Source: Antedon bifida (lineage: Eukaryota > Echinodermata > Crinoidea > Comatulida > Antedonidae). From it: a DNA stretch of 64,000 bases. Made by a program: the position numbers and the translations under genes. Position 1 is the stretch's first letter. Each line of letters opens with the position of its first letter. The DNA lies in NCBI GenBank assembly GCA_963402885.1, contig OY727095.1, forward strand, positions 30,447,001 through 30,511,000, written 5' to 3'. Below the pieces are notes generated by a model that saw only the letters and a list, made by a program, of their open reading frames with translations, ran no database searches and was not told where the DNA came from. Below are positions 35,401 to 50,400 of the stretch, piece after piece.

Positions 35401-38400
35401 GGATCTGGCAAAAAAAATAGTGCAGTATTAATCAAAAGTTGTTTCATCAGGTATGAGTTTGAGTGAATGAATGAACAAAGATTGTTGCTTTGTAGGCTGC
35501 AGTATAAGTAATAGTATATAAAAAAACAACGGCAATATAACTGTTTACAAATAAAATATATACAGTGATTTAAAGTTAAAGAATGCCTTGAAATTGATTA
35601 ATAAACTCTACCATCTTCAAAGAAAGTGGAACCAACACTACAAACAATGGTGCATCCAGACCAGTTAAAGTATCAATACCATTTACAAACAATATACAAC
35701 AACACAGATATTATATTTATCACTAAAACAACTCAACATCATCTACAGTGGTAATTATGATTAAAAAGATGGTACAGTATATTCTAAATATGGGAATAAC
35801 GTGGAAAGATAGAAACTGCCCAGTGAATAATGAAAATAAAGGAATTGAATTGAATGTGTCATTGATGAGCAATATGCTTGTTTTTTTTAAAGACACAACC
35901 TCATACTGACAATAAAACCAGTAAGAAAAATAATAATCAGAACAAATAAATAAAATTGGGAATATATTTCAAATAGCGTTGTTTTGCAAAAATGGCCTGT
36001 TCAGCCTGTTATTTGTTACAGATAATTCCTTCTGAAACGTGTGCATGTTAGTTTTCTCAATGTTTATTGAACTAAACAACTAAGATGGCAGTAACTTAGC
36101 AGGGGTTAACCCTGGTGTACTGGTCCATATCAACCCCTGTCACTGAGGGAGGATTAGTACCCTTTGATGGCAGGTCAAAAAGAGAGAGTTGAAAGTTGTT
36201 TCATGTGTTGCATCTATAAAGCGCATTACTGTATAACACGAATCTACTAAGTCTAAGTGCTTTGATGAGCTTGGAAATGAGCGCTACTGTATATAAGCAA
36301 TTTATAAAATGGTTTCTAATGTAATACTACTTTTAAATTTTCTTGATTTTAGTTTTAAATAGTAAATTTTTTTTTTTTTATAAAATGAGATATGATCAAA
36401 TGATTGATGTATTCTTTTTTTTTTAATGATATGATTAAAATCTAAATAATTTCTACATTTATAATTTAGAAATGTGGACAGAAGATAAGAACATTCAAAA
36501 CTACAAAAACAAGAATGAAAGCAAGAAAATATCTAAAAAAATGAATAAGTTGATATTTGTTGAAACAGCAAAATTAGATATACCATACCCGCTTGAGCTT
36601 TAGCTTTTCTTCCTGTATTATCAAATTGTACAAACAAAACCAAATAAGGATTTTTTACATTCAAATAAATCTAAATTAATAAATTTAAAGTCATAAAACA
36701 GTAAATTATCTTTGTTTTGTTACTTACAATATTGTAAATACCTTACCTTTGTTTTTTTTATCATCTGGATTTTTCTTCAAAATCTTCTTCAAAAGACTAA
36801 AAAATAAATAAACTCAATTAAATTCGTAGTCTTTATCAGAAAAACTTGGATAGCGCTGCTAAAGTTTGGACAAGTCAGGGGACAGTCCTATTACAGGAAC
36901 AATGTTTTAACAATACAGCCAATATAAAGCTGTCTACACTACCAAACTAGTTTGTGTGCCCAAATATGATAGTGATATGCCAAATTATGGTACTGATATG
37001 ACATCATCATGTCCCTATATGGGCAAATTTTTAAAATGTAACAAATACATTTCAGATTTATAAAATAAGGAAAGATCACTTACTCTAATGGATGCTTTAC
37101 AGTAGGAAGAGGTGGTGGAGGAGGTGGAGGTGGTGGACGTAACTTCTCAGCTGCCACTTCTAACTGAATCTTAACTTTCTTCAGCTCATCTTGCAGCTCA
37201 CTTATCTGCTGTTCAAGACACTCGTTCTCCTCCTGTGCAATGCTTAACTTGTTTTCCAGATTGTGGACATACTCTTTCTTTGGTTTTTGGTCTTTGTCTT
37301 CCGTGCGGTTCAATTCATTGTTGGGCTAAGTAAACGATAGAAAATTGAAAATGACAGTAGTAGTAATTAGGCTCATTTTCTTTTTATATACAAGCAGGTG
37401 TTTGCAAGTGAAAATGTAGAGAATTCAACTAGCACTATTATCTATTAGTTTTTGTAATGTTATCCTGAGTTGGTATGAGGGGGTGTATAGCATATTACTA
37501 TTTGGTTCATTCTATGCCTTTTCTGTTTAGCATATATGGAGATGAAATGGTAATATCTCTTTAATTGCAATGTTTACATATTGAGAACATTCAGGTTACA
37601 CCATGGCATTTGTTTTCAATTTTTTTTTTACTTCAAAATTTGGTCTATAATAAGGGGCTAGGATAGCATAAAGGTCTAAAAAAAGAAGTTTCTAAAAAAT
37701 AGTAAGCCATTTAGTTCCAATACTTTATACAAATATGTTGTGTCTTCACTAACACTAAAACACATCAGGTTGCATGACAAACACAAATATAAATTAAACC
37801 AAAATTGTATAACATTTTGGAAGGAAAACGTAAACGTTATTTTGAAATATAAAATTGTTAATTACGACATAAAACTATAACTACAGAAGAACACCTATTA
37901 AAGAGACACAACAAAATGTCCTCCTCTGAATGGGTATTCCAAGGAAGGGTTCCACTGTATAGAAAACAGATCTCAACAGATAGATACAAATACTATAGTA
38001 AGTATGCTGTAAATATAAATAATAAATTGCTAAAATATAATAATAATTTCCCTGAAAATATAATTAATAAATATTAAGGAATATATACATATATAAATGT
38101 TAAAAATAAGAAATAAGAACTGAGAATTGATTAGTTTAACTATAATTTGCGCTTGTGTGTTAGCAGTCTACATTAAACTAAAGCTCTGTCTACACTATCA
38201 AACTTTATGTGATAAAAATAAAAATGTAATGTGCCTAAATATGGACATGACGATGTCATATCATTACCATATTTGGGCATATCACTACCATATTTGGGTA
38301 CAACATCACACTTTTTTGTCCTAGTCAACGTCAACTAGTTTGATAGTGTAGACAGGTTTTAGCATAGGTTTTTTGTTGTTGATTTAGCTTTAACCTGGTC

Positions 38401-41400
38401 ACAATGCTAGATACCCCTGCAAAACACCACCCTCGCACCATCAATAACTATAGAATGTAGGAATTGGTTCCGACTCTAAAGCTCATGTCTACACTACCGT
38501 ATCAAACTTTATGTGACAAAAAAAATACGATGTGCCCATATATGGACATGATGATGTCATATCACTACCATATTTTGGCATATCACTGCCATATTTGGTT
38601 AATTTAATAGTGTAGACAGAGCTGAAGCTCTAAGATACTACAAGTGGTACTTTTCTAATACAGCAAAAGAAAGATTACATTCATTTTTATTGCAATAGTG
38701 CATGTATATACAAGAGTTCATTCACCTCAGTATCAGTAATACTTTCCATCATAGTTAGAATTTTCTGAATGCAATAAAACAAATATTTAATTATTTAAAA
38801 ATGAAAAATATATATATATACTGATACCCTGACAGCATTGTCATTTTTTCAGTAATTTGTCTTTGGATTTATAGATATCCAATCTGCAGACAGTACTGTT
38901 TCGATCTTATTAGATCTCGTCAGTGCAGCTCAGGTTTCGAAATAATATGTACTGCAGAACTGGCACAATAAATAGGCTGAGCCAGTTGTGTGGGACATGG
39001 TACACTGATTATGAATACAAAGAGTGTACACACTTTTTGTCATTCTCACAGATTTCCTCCTACATCTTTATCTAATTAATTAATTTAGTTTAGAATTAAT
39101 GTTCTGTGCCTGTGTGTTTATATACATATAAATATATTTCGAATTTAATACCAACAAAATAATTATGTTAACATACACATTGATTAAATAGGGTGAATCT
39201 ATTTTCCAGTTAGGTGTGCTGCTTTCAAGTGCAAACATTTAGTGTACAATATACAGTTATTACAATATATTTTATTTCTTAATGGAACCACAGTAAATCC
39301 TATTCAGACAAACATTACATAATCACACCAATTCGCAATGCATAATCAATATTGCAATTGTTACCCGGTCAGTTTGGTGCTTTTTTACTCCTGTAATCAG
39401 ATCGCAAACATTTTACTTTTAAACGTGAATCCAGAAATGTTAGCCGATATTGTGATATGGTAATAAACTTAATCGTAATCTCTACAATTCGATTGTGTCT
39501 GAATAGGGTTTTACTATTGACCACTAGGGTAAATACCAACACCATAAATATTTGATAGAAATATTCAAAATACCTTAATCATTTGGTCATTTCTCTGTAA
39601 AAATAAATTATCATAGAGAATTATAATTAGTATTAATCATGATTTCTGTTGTACTTTATAATAAAAAATATCTATTATCAGAACAGCAGATGTCAAACAC
39701 TAACATCCAGTTTTCAGACTACATTATAAATAGGGACCATTTTAAAATATCAATGAAGGCATAATACTTGCTAGGGATTACTAGGCAGAATTTTTTTCTC
39801 TATTAGTCTGTATAATATCTCATAAATAAGTATATAGTCTTGTCACTACCCAGGAACGTGGAAACTGTTTAAAAAGTTTTCTGAAAGTTACCTCAGAGAG
39901 TTTGGAAGATGTTTCCTGACTAGGTTTTTTAGAAAGTTCTTCCGTTTTGACAGCTGACACAGTTCTTTCAGGTATCACTGGTTTGTTAGAAGACTTAAGT
40001 TCTTCAGCTTTGTCAACTTCTACATTCTTTTCAGGTGTTTCTTGTTTGATAGCTGACTTAGGTTCTTCAACTTTGGCAGCTGATATAGTTCTTTTAGGTA
40101 TTTCAGGTTTGCTAGAAGGCTTTGGCGTTTCAGAATTGCCAACTTCTACATTCTTTTCAGGTGTTTCTTGTTTGTTAGAAGACTTTTGTTCTTCAGATTT
40201 AGCAGCCGATACAGTTCTTTCAGGTATTTCTGGTTTGTTAGAAGACTTTGGTTCTTCAGCTTTGCCAACTTCTTCAGGTATTTCTGGTTTGATAGCAGAC
40301 ATAGTTTCTTCAACTTTGACAGCTGACAAGGTTTGTTCATGTATTTCTGTCGATTCTTCAGCTTTGCTTCCTTCTACATTTGCTTCAAGTATTTTTTTAT
40401 TGTTAGAGGAGTCAATTTCTTCAACTTTGACAGCTGATACAGTTCTTTCAGGTATTTCTGGTTTGTTAGTAGATGTAGGTTCTTCAGGTTTACTAGATGG
40501 TTTTTCATCAGGTTCAGCTTTTTTGTCAGTTACTTCTGATCCTCCAGTTATTATTGGTGACTCACCATTTCCGCCAGATTGCAAAGGCATTTCAGCAGAA
40601 ACCTCACTAGCATCTGCTGATACATCTGTCTTACTTGAGATTACATCACCTGTATGTTGGTTAATGGCATCATCTTTACTAACATCTTCATTGGGATCTG
40701 CTGCTACTGAATCAGATTCAATAGCAGATGGAGTTTTATCAGAAGTTGGAATGTCATTTACAGACGGTTCTTGAGCACTATTTACAGGTTGAATCTAAAT
40801 TTCAATATCATAGTTTACATATGTTATTTTTTGTAATGCAATTCCTATCCTATCAACAGATGGTGTATCACTACTAAAAGTGTGTACATTGATACAGGTG
40901 TTAATCACTAATAACAGGTGTTTAGACATCACTATTTTAAACAGGTGTTGATAAGTTACAGGTGTTGATACCACTATTTAAAATGTAAGTATGTATAATT
41001 ATAACTGTTAACATGTGCTGAATCACTGATAGTGAGTAACATAAATAGATCACTGTTGATTGATTATTTTCTAAAAATAGAACTTTATCTTTGGTTTGTC
41101 TGAAGCTAAAGCTTCTAATAATACACTCAAACAAGAAAATAACAGGCTTGTCTAAGGGAAGGGATTATACCAGAGTCAATATGATAGATGTCTTTATTTT
41201 CATGTTGGTTTTAAAACTATAAAGATTGGTACTGACATTATTACTCCATTACCTTTTCTAGTGTTTCGGTCTTTTCCAGCATTGAATTGAGTTCATCAAT
41301 TTCTTTCATGGCTTGTGTAAATTTGTCATCTGGTGGATCAAGAAGGTATTGACTCTGTCGCCTGGCAACCTCTGCTACTACTTTCTTTTCCTGGTACATC

Positions 41401-44400
41401 TGAAATACAAAAAGTCTCACTGTATATTAAATCATCATTTAATATTAGCTAAAAAATATAGGAATCCAACAAGGAATATTAGACAAGCATATGAAAGGCA
41501 TGGGTACATCTGGAATACAAAAAGCCTCACTATATAACCATCATTTAATATTAGCTAAATAATATAAGAATCTACCAAGGAATATCCGATTATATGAAAG
41601 GCATGGGTTTAAGATCTGTCTGTACCACAATGCTTGTATCTTCCTTAAGCAAGATACTGCACTGCCTTTGCCTCATCCTTCGGATGGGATATAATGCGAA
41701 TAATAAAGAACATGGAACCTCCTTAAGCAAGATAATGCACTGTCGTCGCCTCATCCTTCGGATGGGATGTAATGCGCATGATAAAGAACATGGAACCTCC
41801 TAAAGCAAGATACTGCACTGCCTTTGCCTCATCCTTCGGATGGGATATAATGCGAATAATAAAGAACATGGAACCTCCTTAAGCAAGATAATGCACTGTC
41901 GTCGCCTCGTCCTTCGAATGGGATATAATTCGCATGATAAAGAACATGGTACTATTCAAAATTTGAAAAGAGTAGGGGATTGTCTCCCAATGTCCAGATG
42001 ATAATCTTCTACTGGGCTCTCTGGGAAAATAGTCTTGTAATGAAGAGGTCACTCAGTATAAAGAATAAATAAATTAAACAATTAATTGCATTTAATTTGC
42101 ACAATTTCCAAATCATGATGTACATAATTTAATTAACTTAATAATTGTAAATTATTATTAATTGTTTCAAGGTAAATTTATGTTAAATATTTGAATAATT
42201 TTGTAATGAAAAGACAAATGAAAGTACTGTATTGATTACACCAAATATTGAAACCAAAATTGTTTTTTATGAGTATAGAATGTAAATAATCTACCAGGTT
42301 TTAATTACCTTAGCTGCAAAAGACTCAGCTTTTTTGCGAAGTAATGCCTCTTTCTCATAATTTTCACTAATTTCTTCAAATTCGTTAACAACCAGAGTAG
42401 ACACTGAAACAAAATCAGATAATTTAAATAGTAATTAATTGTTTTTATTAGACATTAGTTACTATTAGTGCCACAATAGTAAGTGCACTCTTAAATTCAA
42501 AGTAAGCTTGATTTCTCAAGTTTTTTGTTCTTTATATATTTAATAGGCAAATTGCCAAGGATAACCATAAGCGAATTCATTCAGTATTCTTCTGAAAGGT
42601 GGAAATCTTGTTCACAAGACAAACAAATAGACAAGATGCTCTACATAAACAAAGTCTTATTACAAGTCTTTGGGAGTGGTGTTGTAATGTGTTATTAGAA
42701 AAAATCCTGACATGACAGTACTTGAACCCAGTATTGGTAGCCAAGCATCATAACCACCAAGCCACAACTCCACAAGTGCTTCTATATAGCCCTTTTCTCA
42801 TAGTCGCACTGGCAAAATGTTGGTATCGATACCTGCATATGCACATAAGTACAGTATATTCAAGACAAGCTGATTCTGATTTTCAGTCAGCTCGTGAGCA
42901 ACTTAGTATGTGTGAACGCAGTATTAATGAATGACAAATAGGGTTACCTCTACTAAATTGCTGTATTGCACGGTCTCTCTGCTTTAGTGCATCTTTCAGA
43001 TCAGAATTTGATATGCATTCTTGTTCAAGCTGAAATTTTTAAAAAAATAAAAAATATAAAAATGTTCCAAAATCAAAATACAAAAAAAAAATTCCTCTGT
43101 TGCAAATGACCTCTTTTTGTTTCACCTATTATGAATATTATGTTGTTGTTTCTTTTTAAAAGTGCAACTAAAGTATCACTGTACATCTCATAATATTTTC
43201 TTTCATTGTAAAGTAGTACAGTACAGTTTTTCCTGTACATATTTTGCCTCCATTTTGATGAGGTTGGCTTATAACTTGCACTGTGGCAAATTTTAAAAAG
43301 AGGACGGACGCCCCTTGAATCCAAATATGATTGCATAATTTGGCATAACATTTGGAGTACGTCAAGCTTATACTGTACCCCAGAGTGGGCTTATCACTGA
43401 ATCAGTATGATCAGACCTCTGACACAGTTTCCAATAATCTTCATGTTAAATTCTTCTTTTATTCATCCGGTATTCGTGCCATTACTCAAATTTAGTGACA
43501 CAACAAAAATTTATTTAAGCAAATACTTCCTGCTCGTCTAATATATGTTAATTTTGAATTACTTTTTAGAAAAACGTTTATATTATGGTGTAATGCAATA
43601 GACATGCTTCTGTATAACATCACATGATTATATACAGAAATATTTAACTATTGTTTTATCTGAGCTCCAACAAACTTTTGCCAAGTGTCATTAAATTTAG
43701 ATGTATGTCGACAACTGAGGTAGAAAAAAAAATCTTTTTTCTGTGGGTCTATCATTGGCAATAGTTTCATTTACATGCAATGCAGCCTTGACTAATTTTT
43801 GTTGATTAATTAATGAGTCACACAGGTCAGAAGTTACTGTGTATATAGGCCTCTGAAACATTTTGGCAGAGAATCAAGGTATTGAGAATTTTATTTATAC
43901 TATCACATGGGCATATACAAGGTGCTTTCAACATTAAATTAAATATTATTATTATGTTATTATATTCGAGTCTCGGTTGGGGCGACTTTTTCTCATTCTC
44001 ACAGATTTCCTCATCTTTATCGTTTCAAATTAATAATTAAATTTCAGTATATCACCGGGCGGTTTAGAATTAATGTTCTTTGCCTGATTTGTTTATATAT
44101 ATACACAATAAAAATAAATTTATGGTCATATAAATTCCTATAAGTATTTCAAAAGTTTATCCAAAATATTTCTTAATTCAATCGAATTTGAACTATACCA
44201 TTAAAGCCCCAGCGGTCTAATGGTAGGATGTCTGCCTATCAAGCAGAAGGTTCCGGGTTCAATACTTGGTTGAGGCAGCTTTTTTTCATTCTTACAGATT
44301 TCCTACTCTTAATTGTTCTGTATATCACTGGGTGGAGTTTCTCATAAGTTTTACATAATATATACCGTATATCCTCTGTTATAATTCTAACCTCCTAGAA

Positions 44401-47400
44401 CACGAAATTGGGGCGACTTTGTGGGTGGGACTATACCCGGGGAAACCCTGGTTAAAAAAAAAATATGATTGGTAAACATTTCTTGCAAAAACTCATCTGA
44501 ACTGGCTAGAGAGAGGCCTTATCCAGACCAAAAGACAATACTGGGACTATGACCGGGGATATGTCTGTTTGTGAAATCAGACATAAAGTAGGGGTGGTAT
44601 TAGACCCAAAGTGAGTCAGTAGGCATACTAACATATGTAAATTTATTATGTTGAAAAGGCAATTATCAGTGTTGGAAATAATATATTATTTTATAAACAT
44701 AAATGTATTTGATAATAAAATTGTATTGTGGATCTTTGTTGATACAAGAGAAATATAATAACTTTCAGTTTCAACACATGTATTATTGGAATGGACCAAT
44801 GAAACCATCCAATAGTACACAGTATTCAGACTTTTTCTTTTCACGAGTGCGATCACTCACCTAACACACTCCTAAACTGCCCTTGAGGAGTGTGATTTAC
44901 AACATACTTAAATTTGGTAAACTTCTACACACCAAAATACAAACGGCACACCCCTGAATGTATTGAGGAGTGCAATTTGTAGCACACCTACAATTTTAAA
45001 AAGACAAGGCCTGAGTATCTACAATTTTAAAAAGACAAGGCCTGAGTATTAAGTACGGTAGCAATATATTTATAGGCCTACATTACCAAAGCCCAAATTA
45101 GGACAATTTGTATAGAGGTTCAGGCCTTGTCTTTTAAGGCGAGCGAGTGCGATCACTCACCTAACACACTCCTAAACTGCCCTTGAGGAGTGCGATTTAC
45201 CACACGCTTAAATTTGGTAAACTTCTACATACAAACAGCACACCTACAGCACCCCTGAATGTATTGAGGAGTGCAATTTGTAGCACATCTATACTTTTCA
45301 AAAGACAAGGCCTGGAGGTTGTTTAGGCTATATTTATTGCCTCAAATCATAGAGAATATCTCTATGCTCACATTTATTAGGACTATCTATATTATGTAAT
45401 ATATAATAGCGTTATGTTCTTTTATCATAGAACCATTGTGCAGGTGGGAAATCAGATCAAAATGTAGACATTGGGACACTGTCAATTTGTGATATTGGCT
45501 AGATGTTATTTTATACAATTAGATTTAGACAATACTTAATACCCCATGAGAGGTATGCATAAGGTGTAACAGTGTCTATATTATGCATCAGCGAGTATAG
45601 GGTTATACTGTATATTTGTTTGGTTTGTTTCCTTTTTATAACAATTTATTTGGCAATGGTTTTAAATTCAGTCTGTTATACCAAAGAGCAAACGATTATA
45701 CCAGAAGCAGTTTAGAATCAAACTTCCTGTGGTCTGTATTCTATAGGACAATAAAGTGAAGGAATTAAATGAAACTAATGAAAGCAAAAGGTTAAATCAG
45801 GGTTACCATTATGAAGAAGTTATAAGCTTTAGAAACAAACACATGTTAAAATGAAAATTATAAATTAATGGGTTGGTGGACTTAACTCTAGTGCATCTGA
45901 ACATGGCTTTAAACTTGTTCTTTGTATTGTTTATAAACATACTTACTTCATGTTTTAATGTAATAACTCTAGTGCATGGGAACACAGCTTTAAACTTGTT
46001 CTTTGTATTGTTTATAAACATACTTACACCATGTTTTAATGTAATAACTCTAGTGCGTATGAACACAGCTTTAAACTTGTTCTATGTATTGTTTATAAAC
46101 ATACTTACTTCATGTTTTAACGTAATAACTCTAGTGCGTATGAACACAGCTTTAAACTTGTTCTATGTATTGTTTATAAACATACTTACTTCATGTTTTA
46201 ATGTAATAACTCTAGTGCGTATGAACACAGCTTTAAACTTGTTCTATGTATTGTTTATAAACATACTTACTTCATGTTTTAACGTAATAACTCTAGTGCG
46301 TATGAACACAGCTTTAAACTTGTTCTTTGTATTGTTTATAAACATACTTACTTCATGTTTTAATGTAATAACTCTAGTGCGTATGAACACAGCTTTAAAC
46401 TTGTTCTTTGTATTGTTTATAAACATACTTACTTCATGTTTTAATGTAATAACTCTAGTGCGTATGAACACAGCTTTAAACTTGTTCTATGTATTGTTTA
46501 TAAACATACTTACTTCATGTTTTAATGTAATAACTCTAGTGCGTATGAACACAGCTTTAAACTTGTTCTATGTATTGTTTATAAACATACTTACGTCATG
46601 TTTTAATGTAATCACTCTAGTGTGTATGAACATGGCTTTAAACTTGTTCTTTGTATTGTTTATAAACATACTTACTTCATGTTTTAATGTAATAACTCTA
46701 GTGCGTATGAACACAGCTTTAAACTTGTTCTATGCATTGTTTATAAACATACTTACTTCATGTTTTAATGTAATAACTTCCTCGTTCAACTCGTTATTGT
46801 CTTTATTGGCAACATCTAAATCTTTCCTTAATGCAGTCAGTTCATCTCTTAATTCTTAAAAAAAAACCATTTATATTAGATTTGTTTAGATCTGCATCAT
46901 GAAGAAATTCTGATAAAAGAAAAAAATGTTAAGGACCAATTAGAAAGAGATGAGTGAAACTGATTGCCTCGGTTTAATAGTAAAAAGGAGCAGTTTCGCT
47001 CAGGAGGAAAATGGAGATGTACAGTACACAAACTTAAAAAAATTCCACCCACAACAGTATAAGTACAGTTACTCAGCAATTACAGAATGGATAAATTACT
47101 TATAAAATAATAAGTCTTATTGGAAGTGTAGGGAGTAAGTCAACTCAAACCTAGCCTAGCCTACTGTAGCACTAGGTCAGGATTGAACCCTGGACTTTGG
47201 GATTGGAGTGCATGTTAACCACTCAAATTGTAAATCTCTCAAAGGAAAATGTTCATGTAATGCAAAATGTAATTGTTTATCTACACTCGTCTTTCCAAAA
47301 TAAGGCTTAGAAAATTATTAAGATCAAACATATTATAAAAGCCATAATGGTGTAGCAGACTTTTCAAAATGTCGAAATATTACATGAAGAGTTCAAAATA

Positions 47401-50400
47401 TTTACTGAGAAACACAAAAAATGGAGAATACGTTAATTCTTAATTATAATAATGAGAATCAATCTTACACAGATATAGAGTATATATATATATATATATA
47501 AATCCAAAGGCAAATTACTGAAAAAAATGACAATGCTGTGGGTATCAGTGGCTGGATCTCAATGGAGATACAAATAAAAAAGCGAAAAGCTAAATCAAAA
47601 CGATAAAGTAAACAGCCAGAAAAGTTAGCAGAGCTTTCGGGCAACACTAGCCCTTCATCAATATATATTTTAGTAAAATTTCTGTTCTTTTACAAGGACA
47701 GTTTAATTCCATTTCCTTGATCGTGTGTCTAATCTGAACAATTCTATGAAAACCTTTAATTCTAATTTTGCGCAAAGGAAAACGAAGAAGTATTTGTACT
47801 ATTTTATGCCAATCACAATTTAAAAAACGTTCACACATTCTGACTAAGGCTCGAATAAAATAACATTGAATAAATGTGAATTGAATATACATCAGTAACA
47901 AAATTTGTTACTATAGTTATATAAACTTCATCTATCATAATATAAAAGGTTACTCCCAACTACAGTAGTACACAAAACAAGGACAAACACAAGTTTAGTT
48001 TTAAAAATAAACTCCAGCTTAATAAATTTATCTTTAAAATATTGGGCGGTACTCCATGTGATAGACGCTGACCAAAATAATAAAATAACATACAAATCAA
48101 CATATTAATTTTAAAATATTATTTTGGTCGTTATCATATTTCCAAGGCTTTTGATTATTTCCTATTCATACCCACGGTGAATTAATCTACCGCATTCCCC
48201 TAGGTATTTGTAGGTTATATGCATGGTTATATTTAGTAATCTTGACACAAGCAACAGCTTTCTATCAGATCCTCATTAGAATAATTAGCCCCGCCCATTT
48301 TGTGTGTACTGATACAAGAAAACGCTATGTAAGAGTGTACCACCTCAACCTCACTAAACATTAAACCCAGTATAGACGGCATAATCTGAATGACTGATGC
48401 AATGTAAACTGGTCCTTAATACTGCTCCCCCCACCCACCTCGCAGAATTATAAAAAAAAAAACATTTGTGAGGTTGCCCATCTGGACACTGCCAGTGAAG
48501 TTCTACATGCCCGACACGATGTTTTGGTGGCCCCAGGACGGTAGATGATTATGTGAGCCCTGGATAGACTTGACACAATATACCCAACTTTCAAATGCAA
48601 ATTTCCCAGAACAATGAATGTTATTTGTTACTTCTTAGACAATTAAACCAGGCCTTCTTATGTGGATGATGTAATCCATTAAGATATGCAAAGAGCGCCG
48701 ACATGTCAGCTCTGGTACAATGCCTCAGACCTGGACATACCCCTTGATATAAAGCTCTGTCTACACTATAAAACTAGTTTGACAAAAAAAGTATGATGTG
48801 CCCAAATATGGTAGTGATATGATATCACCGTGTCCATATATGGGCACGTCACATAAAGTTTGATAGTGTAAACACAGCTTTAGAATGTATACCACATACC
48901 ATTTAGTCGCTGTTGTTCCGATTCCAACGAACTATTGACCTGAGGGTCATCGTCATCGTCGTCCAAACTGATTTCTATGGAGTTCCATTTATTTCCAAGA
49001 ATTGCGGCACTTTTTCTTTTGATCGATTTATTTTGCTTGACCATCTGCAAGTAAAATTTAAGCAACATTTTTTCATTTTATTACAGTATAAAACAACATA
49101 TGAACAACAAGCAGCCTGAAAGCTGAAAAGTTCAACTTACAAAAATAGAATTGACATAAAAAATACTATAAAAACTATATATAAATAAAAAAAAAATTAT
49201 ATTAAAAAAAACACCAAAAAAAGTAAAAGAAGTAATTTCGGTAAATAACGACAAATATGAGATGATTAAAAACATTCCTTTTACAAGAAAAAAAGATTTT
49301 TTATTGGGATTGCACTGAGAAGTTTGTAAACTATACTTAAATACCACCTTATGATTTTATCAAAGCAAAACAAACTTATTTTTCTTGCTTTAGTTCAGAA
49401 ATTTAATTAATCAATTATACAAATAATCATATAATACAAAACTAGTCCTTTAAAGTTGTCAATATTTTCAATACTGTTAAGCAAACATTTATTTTCTGTA
49501 CAACAAAACTAATAAAACCGACTGAAAGCAAAAATAGCTACAATTTTATTAATTATATATAAAACATGAATGAGTTGGCAAATATGAAAGACAGAGACCC
49601 AGATAAAAAGAAGTACCACACCAGGGGACACCGAGGGATAAAATGCTAAGAAACACACCAGGGGACACCGAGGGATAAAATGCTAAGAAACACACCAGGG
49701 GACGCCGAGGGATAAAATGCTAAGAAACACACCAGGGGACACCGAGGGATAAAACGCTAAGAAACACACCAGGGGACACCGAGGGATAAAATGCTAAGAA
49801 ACAGACCAGGGGACACCGAGGGATAAAATGCTAAGAAACACACCAGGGGACACCGAGGGATAAAACGCTAAGAAACACACCAGGGGACGCCGAGGGATAA
49901 AATGCTAAGAAACACACCAGGGGACACCGAGGGATAAAACGCTAAGAAACACACCAGGGGACGCCGAGGGATAAAACGCTAAGAAACACACCAGGGGACA
50001 CCGAGGGATAAAATGCTCAGAAACACACCAGGGGACACCGAGGGATAAAATGCTAAGAAACACACCAGGGGACGCCGAGGGATAAAATGCTAAGAAACAC
50101 ACCAGGGGACACCGAGGGATAAAATGCTAAGAAACACACCAGGGGACACAGAGGGATAAAATGCTAAGAAACACACCAGGGGACACCGAGGGATAAAATG
50201 CTAAGAAACACACCAGGGGACACCGAGGGATAAAATGCTAAGAAACACACCAGGGGACACCGAGGGATAAAATGCTAAGAAACACGCCAGGGGACACCGA
50301 GGGATAAAACGCTAAGAAACACACCAGGGGACGCCGAGGGATAAAATGCTAAGAAACACACCAGGGGACACCGAGGGATAAAATGCTAAGAAACACACCA

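Noticed and set aside
39947-40774. 275-codon plus-strand frame
   Set aside because: It is antisense to the repetitive shootin-1 exon, whose minus-strand frame fits flanking splice phases.
44206-44276. Functional tRNA gene (anticodon loop CTATCAA)
   Set aside because: It has an acceptor-stem mismatch and continues into a tail shared with two other copies, so it is better explained as a SINE head.
44380-44640. Possible element with GGGACTATACCCGGGG and GGGACTATGACCGGGGAT motifs
   Set aside because: Related GGGACTATA motifs appear near 9520 and 55085, but I could not define ends, inverted repeats or a consensus.
45873-46859. 328-codon open frame on the plus strand
   Set aside because: It is the translation of the 81-bp tandem array, running antisense across the shootin-1 exon. 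The repeated 27-residue peptide reflects the DNA unit, not a protein family.
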